Assembly: GCA_963767645.1 (NCBI GenBank)
Contig: CAVYEW010000014.1
Location: forward strand, 310,001-374,000
Direction: 5' to 3'
Length of the DNA stretch: 64,000 bases
Source: DATFDN01 sp963767645
GTDB lineage: Bacteria > Pseudomonadota > Alphaproteobacteria > Acetobacterales > Acetobacteraceae
Below the pieces are notes generated by a model. That model did no database searches. It had not been told where the DNA came from and saw only the letters and a program-made list of their open reading frames with translations. Both the position numbers and the translations under genes were made by a program. Of this stretch, positions 8,758-15,562 are shown piece after piece; the first letter of the stretch is position 1; the number at the start of each line of letters is the position of its first letter.

Positions 8758-9711
8758 TCAGACTTTTCTCAGAGTCGCAACTGAAACATGCGGCCAGCTC
8801 AGGCCGTTGAAGTTCAGCAGCACAGTCTGCGTATACTGCAGTTGATGGAACGGCGGTTTTCCATGCTCTTCGACCGTTTCTATCCAGAAGATAGCGGACA
8901 TCTCGGCGGCATTTGCGTTCGGGCCATCCTTGGTTCCCACCAGGAACGAGATGTTGTCGGTCCCGCCGCCGACGACGGGTGCGAGGGGCGTCGTATCAAT
9001 ACTGAGTACTATCGTCTTGGTGATGTTCTGACCCTTGATGGCGTCCGTCAGCACAGAGTTCGGATTATCGACCATCGACTGGTGGATCTCCGCGAGGAGC
9101 GGCGGTTGCGGAAGCCGGAATTTTGTCGCAACTGACAGGTTTGTCTCTGGGAACGGAATCAATTTTTTTGGATTACTACCGATAACGAACGGTGTGATGT
9201 TGGTTGGGTCGATCTTTGGGCCGCCGTTGACCGTGAATGCCTGTCCTTGGGCATTGATCGTGGTTCCGTGTGGGATCGAAGCCATGCGCACCACGGATGC
9301 CTTTTCCGCCGGATCTGTCGTGACAGGCACGCTCGCCCACACGCCCGGTTCTGCGTGGATTCCGGCCTTCAGGAGCCTGTCGGTAATCTGCTGCAGGTAC
9401 GTCACGCCGAAAAGGTTAATGTCCGGCTCCAGAAATCCGCGGTTGGGGATGCTACCTGGAATCCGGGTGAATTGAAGCGTTTCCTGCGTCAGGTTCAGCT
9501 CAAGAATCCGATCCTGCTTCGGAGGGTCTCCGGGCAAGCCGACTTGGTGCGGGCGCCAGATGGTATTGAAACCCTGTCCTTTCCAGGTTCCGGGAAGGTC
9601 TGCCAGTGGACCGAGCGGATTTGGCGCCTTAGCAAGAGCTTCAGCTGCCGGTGCCAAGCGCATGGGATCAATCGAGCGCCATTCAAAGCCTGATTCGAAG
9701 TCCATTGCCAT
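8758..9711 (-). CDS. Heme-binding (nitrobindin-like beta-barrel) protein, putative
   Basis: The 317-aa protein has no signal peptide or membrane segment. Its N-terminal third carries LPGTWKGQGFNTIWRP, resembling the G-x-W-x-G-x-G entry of nitrobindin/THAP4-type heme-binding barrels. ELNLTQETLQFTRIPGSIPN, VVRMASIPHGTTINAQGQ and a C-terminal TQTVLLNFNGLSWPHVSVAT follow. I recognise the overall pattern as proteins usually annotated heme-binding; the ligand is not proven. A very strong Shine-Dalgarno (AAAGGAGGAAC) precedes the ATG at 9711. GC content is clearly lower than in flanking housekeeping genes, suggesting transfer. A 79-aa ORF lies 40 bp upstream on the same strand. Confidence 0.6.
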   Translation of the reverse strand: MAMDFESGFEWRSIDPMRLAPAAEALAKAPNPLGPLADLPGTWKGQGFNTIWRPHQVGLPGDPPKQDRILELNLTQETLQFTRIPGSIPNRGFLEPDINLFGVTYLQQITDRLLKAGIHAEPGVWASVPVTTDPAEKASVVRMASIPHGTTINAQGQAFTVNGGPKIDPTNITPFVIGSNPKKLIPFPETNLSVATKFRLPQPPLLAEIHQSMVDNPNSVLTDAIKGQNITKTIVLSIDTTPLAPVVGGGTDNISFLVGTKDGPNANAAEMSAIFWIETVEEHGKPPFHQLQYTQTVLLNFNGLSWPHVSVATLRKV

Positions 9712-9751
9712 TGCTGTTCCTCCTTTAGTTCAACCCTTTGTAGGGAATCTG

Positions 9752-9991
9752 CTACCAACCTGTCCGCGACGCCGTATCACTCGAGATCACCCAAGCCGGA
9801 TCGATGGGATGGTCGTCCGGCACCTGGAGCGGCGCCAGTTTGGAAGACATGCGACCGAACCGGCCAAACTCAGGAACCAGGCCGGACGTGGCGAGCGCAA
9901 GCAGACCACGTGGCTGCTTGCGATAACTGGCCTCGATGGCGTGTTCTCCGAACGCGAGGCCGCGCACCGACGCCTTAGTCTCATCTGACAT
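9752..9991 (-). CDS. Small hypothetical protein upstream of the heme-binding-like gene
   Basis: The 79-aa frame starts at an ATG (MSDETKASVRGLAFGEHAIE) with a GGGGGA Shine-Dalgarno about 7 bp upstream. It ends 40 bp before the heme-binding-like gene on the same strand, so the two could be cotranscribed. The sequence is soluble in character with no motif I recognise. Its composition matches the lower-GC neighbour rather than the housekeeping background. It may be a real accessory gene or a chance ORF. Confidence 0.45.
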   Translation of the reverse strand: MSDETKASVRGLAFGEHAIEASYRKQPRGLLALATSGLVPEFGRFGRMSSKLAPLQVPDDHPIDPAWVISSDTASRTGW

Positions 9992-10174
9992 GGGCTTTCC
10001 CCCGATAGGAATTTTCTGGTCAGCAACCATACAATCGATGCGTTGACATCTGATTCACGTTGCTGTGCGCCTGGCTAAATCGAGGAGGTGGTTTTTGCAT
10101 GTGACGGAGGTCACACCGGATGTGCGACCGACACCCGCGTGTCCGCGAAAGCTCAGCGAATTGCGGACGTGTGA

Positions 10175-10356
10175 TACCAGGCTGCGTTGAAAGTGACCTG
10201 TCGCCCACCCCGTCGTGCCCGGCCCCCGGATCAAGTCCGGGGACAGGCTCCGGCCGGGCATCCACGCCTTCGCTTGCCGCCACCAAGGCGTGGATGCTCG
10301 CGACAAGCGCGAGCATGACGGCGGGAGGAACAGGTCAACTTCAAGGCAGGCCGGTA
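10175..10356. mobile_element. MITE-like element, copy A (182 bp)
   Basis: The element has imperfect terminal inverted repeats of about 27 bp (left TACCAGGCTGCGTTGAAAGT, right end reverse complement TACCGGCCTGCCTTGAAGTT). It is flanked by a 3-bp direct duplication TGA at 10172-10174 and 10357-10359. It encodes nothing. Its interior is a REP-like palindrome with gcatccacgcctt, aaggcgtggatgc and catgacg. A second copy with a different TNA duplication is at 40412-40569. TNA 3-bp duplications are known for some IS5-family subgroups (IS1031, IS427), so a related transposase elsewhere may mobilise it. Confidence 0.85.
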
Positions 10357-10452
10357 TGATCGTCGGGCAGGCAAACCGGATCGTGACTTGTAAGCACGCG
10401 TGATCAGGCGCGCGCCGACCGAGGATTGTCTCCGATTTTGAGTGAAACTACG

Positions 10453-11151
10453 CTAGCTGAGCTTTCGTCGCATTGCGTGGGGCAGTTGCGCCAAGCGCGC
10501 CATCTCGCCCGATCCTAGCATGCCGGGATCGTTCAGGAACGCTTCCCCCATCGGCATCGCGTCAACGCCCCAGAATAGGGCGGCGTCCACCCTGAACGTC
10601 GGCACGCCGAACACGCCCGCGTCGATCGCCTCGTCGATCCAGGCACGCAGACGGTCCTTGGCGCCCTGCTCTGCAATGAATGTCTCGAAGTAATCTACGC
10701 CGAGCCGCGCGCAGAGCGCATCGCGCTCCGCCGGATCTCCGGGATCGCGCCCCTCCGCCCAGACAAACTCGAACGCCTTTCTCACTGCGTCGGCGCGTCC
10801 GTCCAGTGCGGACAAGAGGCGCAGCGCGTCGAGCGAACGGAACGGGTGTCGGGGCGGAAAGCGCAACGGCAGACCCGCCCGACCGGCCATGAACTGGCAC
10901 AGTCGGTAGGTGTGCAGCCGCTTAGGCGGAATTTCGGCGGGTCCAAGCTCGACCATGTCCTCCAGGCTTTCGGTCGAGGCGCCGGGCGCGCCACGCAGCA
11001 GCACCGCGTAGCGGAACACCGGCATGCCGTCATCCGGGTCGATGGCGAAGTGGCCGATCCACAGCCGGTCGTTGGCGAGCGCCAGCAGCTCATACAGGGC
11101 CGCACGCCGCTTCGCCGGCACCTTCATCTCGAAGGCGCAGGTGAAGTGCAT
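10453..11151 (-). pseudogene. Chimeric ORF: internal YbjN segment fused in frame to 2-hydroxychromene-2-carboxylate isomerase (DsbA-like) C-terminus
   Basis: The 232-aa frame starts at an internal Met of a duplicated ybjN segment. Residues 1-67 (MHFTCAFEMKVPAKRRA...STESLEDMV) are nearly identical to the middle of the YbjN protein encoded at 12716-13222. Residues from about 70 (PPKRLHTYRLCQFMAGRAGL... to PTFRVDAALFWGVDAMP) match the C-terminal two thirds of HCCA isomerase/DsbA-like proteins. The isomerase N-terminus with its active-site residue is missing. The junction lies at the left edge of a 257-bp direct repeat (10949-11205 versus 12834-13090). No Shine-Dalgarno-supported start of its own is evident. 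It is best read as a rearrangement product, though the frame is open and could be translated. Confidence 0.8.
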
Positions 11152-11205
11152 GGCACTGATCTCGTGGGACCAGTTGAAATGCAGACCGTAGTCGCACCAC
11201 CGGCC
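10949..11205. repeat. 257-bp direct repeat of ybjN interior, displaced copy
   Basis: Manual alignment to 12834-13090 gives five mismatches in 257 bp with no gaps (about 98% identity), in the same orientation. The left edge joins an isomerase fragment. The right edge joins a gatB 3' fragment across an 8-bp shared sequence, caccggcc, which occurs in both parents (13083-13090 and 8436-8443). Confidence 0.9.
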
Positions 11206-11441
11206 AGGAGCCCGGCGCCATCGTCGAGGCGAAGGGGTTGCGCCAAGTCACCGATAGGGGGGCGATTAACGCGGCGGTGGATGCGGTGCTCGCGGCGAAC
11301 GCCGACAAGGTTGCTCAGTACAAATCGGGGAAGGACAAGCTGTTCGGCTTCTTCGTCGGTCAGGTCATGAAGGCAATGGCCGGGAAGGGCAACCCGGCGC
11401 TGGTGAACGAGGCGCTGGGCCGGCGACTCGGCGGCGCATAG
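11198..11441 (+). pseudogene. gatB: Displaced gatB 3'-end fragment
   Basis: In one open frame the fragment encodes the last 78 or so residues of GatB (QEPGAIVEAKGLRQVTDRG... to NPALVNEALGRRLGGA) and a TAG stop. Compared with the end of gatB (8436-8682) I count about 31 differences over roughly 235 bp (about 87% identity). Around 19 of these are silent third-position changes, and the frame is intact. That is the pattern of divergence between two functional genes, not decay of a recent copy. It has no start of its own and should not be functional. Confidence 0.88.
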
Positions 11442-11500
11442 GCGCGCCCATCACGTTCGAGGCGGTTGCGCCCCGAGAAAGCGTTGGTCGCGCGACCGGC

Positions 11501-11863
11501 TCAGCTCTTGATCCTCCAGCTTCCGTCAGACATCCGGCACCACATAAGCTCATAGGTGCGCGGCGGCTTGCGTCCCTTCACCGTGACCTCATGGTGCAGG
11601 CGATGGCAGGTCGTTGCCCCATCGTGGATGATTTCGCGCACCACGTTCTGCCCCCGGCTATGGCTGGCGGGATTGCTCCAGCTATCCTTCGACCCGACCG
11701 CGACATCCGGCGAGCGATTCAAGGACGCGATGCTGGACGACAGCAGATCGAGGTCACGCTGAGTGAGTCCGGTTCTGCTCCCCTGGAACGGATTGATCTG
11801 CGCCGCCGCCGGCATCGCCGCCGAGACAAGCAACCCGGTGACGAGGAGCCGAAAAACCCTCAT
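11501..11863 (-). CDS. RT0821/Lpp0805-type surface antigen-like secreted protein
   Basis: The 120-aa protein has a classical signal peptide (MRVFRLLVTGLLVSAAMPAA followed by AQ), predicting export to the periplasm or outer membrane. The C-terminal half (GATTCHRLHHEVTVKGRKPP...YELMWCRMSDGSWRI) resembles the surface antigen domain seen in Rickettsia and Legionella proteins of this group, including a conserved pair of cysteines. The ATG at 11863 was chosen over a longer upstream frame because of a good Shine-Dalgarno (GGAAAGGAAC) and the signal peptide. It lies 50 bp downstream of proC on the same strand. Function unknown. Confidence 0.7.
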   Translation of the reverse strand: MRVFRLLVTGLLVSAAMPAAAQINPFQGSRTGLTQRDLDLLSSSIASLNRSPDVAVGSKDSWSNPASHSRGQNVVREIIHDGATTCHRLHHEVTVKGRKPPRTYELMWCRMSDGSWRIKS

Positions 11864-11912
11864 CGGTGTTCCTTTCCCTTGACTTCGCCTCGTGCAAGCC
11901 ATGCCGGACACC

Positions 11913-12719
11913 TCAGCCCGCCAGCTCGCGCGAGCGTGCCGTCGCGGCGGCAACGGCCCGAGATAGCAGATCAGGCCAGGCGTTCGGAGCCATCAGCACC
12001 TCCAGCGCCCGCTCGGTGGTGCCGCTGGGGCTGGTGACGGCGCGGCGCAACGCGGCGGAGTCCTCGGCGCTCGCCGCCAGCAAGGCTCCCGATCCGGCCA
12101 CCGTCCGACGTGCCAGTGTCCGGGCGAGATCGGCGGGAATGCCCTGCTCGCGCGCCGCCTGTTCGAGCAGCTCGGCGAGCAGGAACACGTACGCTGGGCC
12201 GCTGCCCGAGACGGCGGTAACGGGATCGAGCAGTGCCTCGTCCTCCACCCACGCCACCTCGCCGATCGCCTGGAGCAGCCGGCCGCAGAGCGCCCGCTGG
12301 TCCGCCCTCACCCCAAATCCTGGGCAGGCGACCGTGATCCCTTGGCGCACCGCGGCGGGCGTGTTCGGCATCGCGCGCACGATTTGCGCCTCCACGCCAA
12401 GCAGGGCGCCAATCCCGGCCAGGGTGCGCCCGGCCATGATGCTCAGGAACACGGCCCGGCCGGCGAACCGGCGATACCGTGGCAGCGTCTCCGCCGCGTT
12501 CTGCGGCTTGACGGCGAAGACGATGGCGTCCGGCGCGAAGCTCTCCGGGATCTCCTCGGCCCTGCCGGCCACGATCAGATCGGCACCGGCCTGACGTGCG
12601 GCTTCGGGAGCGGGATCGACGGCGACCGAGGGCGCCAGGCCCTGCTCGCGCCAGCCGGCCAGCATGGCGCCGCCCATCCGGCCGCAGCCGACCAGCAGGA
12701 TGGGCGGAATGGGGCTCAT
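11913..12719 (-). CDS. proC: Pyrroline-5-carboxylate reductase
   Basis: ProC performs the last step of proline synthesis, NAD(P)H-dependent reduction of pyrroline-5-carboxylate. The 268-aa protein opens with the Rossmann motif ILLVGCGRMGGAMLAGW. Family motifs include AVKPQ, MPNTPAAVRQG and the C-terminal AVSGSGPAYVFLLAELLEQA with TVAGSGALL and TSPSGTTERAL. The start ATG at 12719 overlaps the ybjN stop (ATGA), showing cotranscription. Confidence 0.96.
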   Translation of the reverse strand: MSPIPPILLVGCGRMGGAMLAGWREQGLAPSVAVDPAPEAARQAGADLIVAGRAEEIPESFAPDAIVFAVKPQNAAETLPRYRRFAGRAVFLSIMAGRTLAGIGALLGVEAQIVRAMPNTPAAVRQGITVACPGFGVRADQRALCGRLLQAIGEVAWVEDEALLDPVTAVSGSGPAYVFLLAELLEQAAREQGIPADLARTLARRTVAGSGALLAASAEDSAALRRAVTSPSGTTERALEVLMAPNAWPDLLSRAVAAATARSRELAG

Positions 12720-13222
12720 GCCTCCCCGACGCACTCCAGCATGGCCGCCTCCATCGCCTCGCGCGGGGTCTTGCCGCCCCACAGCACGAACTGGAAGGCC
12801 GGGAAGAACCGCTCGCACTCGGTGATCGCGATATCGACCATGTCCTCCAGGCTTTCGGTCGAGGCGCCGGGCGCGCCGCGCAGCAGCACCGCATGGCGGA
12901 ACACCGGCATGCCGTCATCCGGGTCGATGGCGAAGTGGCCGATCCACAGCCGGTCGTTGGCGAGCGCCAGCAGCTCATACAAGGCCGCACGCCGCTTCGC
13001 CGGCACCTTCATCTCGAAGGCGCAGGTGAAGTGCATGGCACTGATCTCGTGGGACCAGTTGAAATACAGACCGTAGTCGCACCACCGGCCGGGCGCCTCG
13101 GCCGCCATCTCGCTGTCGCTGCGTCGATCGAAGGCCCAGTCGTTCGCGGTGATGATCTGCTCCAGCATGTCGAGGGGGTTGGCGACCGTCTCGAGCGGAG
13201 CGGCAATGGACGTGGCGGGCAT
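12716..13222 (-). CDS. YbjN domain-containing protein
   Basis: The 168-aa protein matches the YbjN fold family, which resembles secretion chaperones and type III effector chaperones; its role is poorly defined. Recognisable stretches are NPLDMLEQIITANDWAFDR, GLYFNWSHEISAMHFTCAFE and LWIGHFAIDPDDGMPVFRHA. The ATG at 13222 (MPATSIAAP) has a GGGAGA ribosome site. An internal 257-bp part (12834-13090) is duplicated upstream of proC's neighbour at 10949-11205. The stop overlaps the proC start. Confidence 0.85.
   Translation of the reverse strand: MPATSIAAPLETVANPLDMLEQIITANDWAFDRRSDSEMAAEAPGRWCDYGLYFNWSHEISAMHFTCAFEMKVPAKRRAALYELLALANDRLWIGHFAIDPDDGMPVFRHAVLLRGAPGASTESLEDMVDIAITECERFFPAFQFVLWGGKTPREAMEAAMLECVGEA
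12834..13090. repeat. 257-bp direct repeat of ybjN interior, original copy
   Basis: This is the in-gene counterpart of 10949-11205, identical except for five positions. The two copies are in direct orientation about 1.9 kb apart, so recombination between them would remove the surface antigen gene and most of proC while leaving one copy. Confidence 0.9.
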
Positions 13223-13371
13223 GCGGGGTCTCCCGTCTAGAGGAAGGCCGGGCGGAACAGGCGCTCTCGCGCCCACACCGAGGAGCCACGAGGCTCACCC
13301 TACCGACCGGGCCTGCCCCGCCGCAAGCGGCGCGCCGAGTTGTGCCGCTCAGGTGTCACAAACGCGCCACA

Positions 13372-13683
13372 TCAGGGCGCGGTTGCCACATCGGGCGCAC
13401 GCCCCGCCGCTTCCAACGCCGCCACGCGCGTCTCCAGGCTCGACAGGCGCGCCAGCGCCTCGGTCAGCCGCGCCTCGGCCGCTTCCTGGCCGGAGCGCGC
13501 ATTGGCGGCCATTTCCTGCATCGCCGTCACTTCGTCTCGGCGGACCAGGTCAAGGCGGCGGATCGCGTCATCGACCCGCGAACGGATCATCGCCTCGGCC
13601 TCCTCGCGCAGCCCCGCCAGGGCCGAGATCGCTCCACCGGCGACCCCGGCCAGGTCGTCGAAGAACTTCGGTCGTTCTGCCAT
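13372..13683 (-). CDS. ubiK: Accessory factor UbiK family protein
   Basis: The 103-aa protein matches the UbiK/YqiC (BMFP) family, which supports aerobic ubiquinone biosynthesis in the Ubi complex and binds membranes. It starts MAERPKFFDDLAGVAGGAIS, with an amphipathic N-terminal helix. It continues into a long charged heptad-rich coiled coil (EARLTEALARLSSLETRVAA). The ATG at 13683 has a GGGAGAG ribosome site. It is divergent from hldD. Confidence 0.85.
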   Translation of the reverse strand: MAERPKFFDDLAGVAGGAISALAGLREEAEAMIRSRVDDAIRRLDLVRRDEVTAMQEMAANARSGQEAAEARLTEALARLSSLETRVAALEAAGRAPDVATAP

Positions 13684-13743
13684 GATGCTCTCCCGTTCCG
13701 GCACCCTGCCGCTCGCGCGCGAATGCCCCTATAAGCCGCTTCC

Positions 13744-14724
13744 ATGATCATGGTCACCGGCGGGGCCGGTTTCATCGGCTCGAACCTGCATGCCGCCCTT
13801 GTCCAGCGCGAAATTGAAACGGTCGTGGTGGACTGGCTGGGCGACCGGGGCAAATGGCGCAACCTGGCCAAGCATCCGCCCGCCCGCCTGATCCCGCCCG
13901 AGGCGCTGGACGACTTCCTGGCCACCGACCCGCCGCTGGTGGCCCTGGTCCACCTTGGCGCGGTGAGCGAGACCACCGCGACCGACGGCGACCGCGCCTG
14001 GGCCACCAATGTCGAACTGCCGACGTGGCTCTGGCACTGGTGCGCTTCCCGCGGAGTGCGGCTGATCTACGCCTCCTCGGCGGCGACCTACGGCGATGGG
14101 TCGGCCGGGTTCGACGATGACGGATCGACCGCGGCGCTGTCCCGGCTCCGGCCGCTGAACCTCTATGGCTGGACCAAGCACGCCTTCGACCTGCGGGTTG
14201 CGCGGATGCTGGAGAACGGAGACCCGCGTCCGCCGCAATGGGTGGGGCTCAAGTTCTTCAACGTGTACGGTCCGAACGAGTACCACAAAAGTTCGATGAT
14301 TTCGGTCATCAAGGTGAAGCATGACGAGCTGGTAGGGGGCGGGCCGGTCCGGCTGTTCCGCTCCGATCGCGCCGGCCTCGCCGACGGGGCCCAGGCGCGC
14401 GACTTCATCTGGGCGGGCGATGTGGTCGCGGTGATGCTCTGGCTGCTCGATACGCCGCGTGTGAGCGGCCTGTTCAACGTCGGCACGGGTCGCGCCCGTA
14501 CCTATCTCGACCTCGCCCATGCCGTGTGCGCCGCCGCCGGGCGAGCGCAGGACATCGAGTTCGTCGACATGCCGGCGACGTTGCGCGGGCAGTACCAGGC
14601 TTTCACCGAGGCCCGCACCGAGCGGCTTCGTGAAGCCGGCTTCCCCGGCCAGTTCACGCCTCTGGAGGACGGAATACGTTGCTACGTTCAGGACTACCTG
14701 ACCCAAGCCGACCCGTACGTGTGA
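13744..14724 (+). CDS. hldD: ADP-L-glycero-D-manno-heptose 6-epimerase
   Basis: HldD makes ADP-L-glycero-D-manno-heptose for the lipopolysaccharide inner core. The 326-aa extended SDR protein begins with the NAD(P)-binding motif MVTGGAGFIGSN. It carries YASSAATYGDG and the catalytic YGWTK (Tyr-x3-Lys), and NVYGPNEYHKSSMISV, a feature of HldD rather than other epimerases. Two nearby ATG codons (13744, 13750) are possible starts. The lgt gene begins 4 bp after its stop, so the two envelope genes are probably cotranscribed. Confidence 0.92.
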   Translation: MIMVTGGAGFIGSNLHAALVQREIETVVVDWLGDRGKWRNLAKHPPARLIPPEALDDFLATDPPLVALVHLGAVSETTATDGDRAWATNVELPTWLWHWCASRGVRLIYASSAATYGDGSAGFDDDGSTAALSRLRPLNLYGWTKHAFDLRVARMLENGDPRPPQWVGLKFFNVYGPNEYHKSSMISVIKVKHDELVGGGPVRLFRSDRAGLADGAQARDFIWAGDVVAVMLWLLDTPRVSGLFNVGTGRARTYLDLAHAVCAAAGRAQDIEFVDMPATLRGQYQAFTEARTERLREAGFPGQFTPLEDGIRCYVQDYLTQADPYV

Positions 14725-14728
14725 TGGC

Positions 14729-15562
14729 ATGAACGCGCCTTGGGTGTTCCCGCGCTTCGATCCGGTCGCGCTGCAGCTTGGCCCGTTCGCGATCCGCTGG
14801 TACGCGCTGGCCTACATCACCGCGCTGCTGTTGGGCTGGCGGCTAGCCCGGCGGCTGGTTACCCGGTCGCCGCGCGTCGCCAGCCCCGAGCAGACGGACG
14901 ATTTCCTGACCTGGGCGACGCTCGGCGTGATCCTCGGCGGGCGGCTCGGCTACGTGCTGTTCTATCAGCCGGGCCTCTATCTCGCGCACCCGGCGCGCAT
15001 CGTGCAGGTCTGGAACGGCGGCATGAGCTTCCATGGCGGCGCGATCGGTGTCGCCGTCGCCATCGCCTGGTTCTGCTGGCGCAACCGGATCAACATTCTT
15101 GGTTTCGCCGATCGTATCGCCACCTGCGTGCCGATCGGCCTCGGGCTCGGCCGGGTCGCCAATTTCATCAATGGCGAGCTGTGGGGGCGCGAGGCGCCGG
15201 CGTGGTGGCCGGGCGCGCTGATCTATCCGCAGGCCGGGCCGCCCTATGTGCCCCGTTTCCCGAGCGAGCTCTATGAGGCGTTCCTGGAAGGGGTCGTACT
15301 GCTGGCAATATTGTTGATGCTGGCGCGCAGCGAGTTTGTGCGGGCGCGGTTCGGGATGCTGACCGGGGTGTTCCTGGTCGGCTACGCTGTCTGCCGCATC
15401 GTCGCCGAGTGCTTCCGTCAGCCGGATGCGTTTTTGGGCTACATCGGCGGCGTGCTGACGATGGGCCAGATCCTGTCCTTCCCGATGCTGCTGATCGGCC
15501 TCGGGCTGATCGCCTACAGCGCGCGGACGCGGCGAAGCTCCTCACGGACGATGACGGGGTGA
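14729..15562 (+). CDS. lgt: Prolipoprotein diacylglyceryl transferase
   Basis: Lgt transfers diacylglycerol from phosphatidylglycerol to the lipobox cysteine of prolipoproteins. The 277-aa integral membrane protein has about seven hydrophobic segments. Signature stretches are GGRLGYVLFYQP, MSFHGGAIGV and GRVANFINGELWGR, with PSELYEAFLEG and RIVAECFRQPD near the end. Its stop overlaps a GTG start of the next gene (GTGA at 15559-15562). Predicted lipoprotein substrates occur nearby (17408 and 61244). Confidence 0.96.
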   Translation: MNAPWVFPRFDPVALQLGPFAIRWYALAYITALLLGWRLARRLVTRSPRVASPEQTDDFLTWATLGVILGGRLGYVLFYQPGLYLAHPARIVQVWNGGMSFHGGAIGVAVAIAWFCWRNRINILGFADRIATCVPIGLGLGRVANFINGELWGREAPAWWPGALIYPQAGPPYVPRFPSELYEAFLEGVVLLAILLMLARSEFVRARFGMLTGVFLVGYAVCRIVAECFRQPDAFLGYIGGVLTMGQILSFPMLLIGLGLIAYSARTRRSSSRTMTG

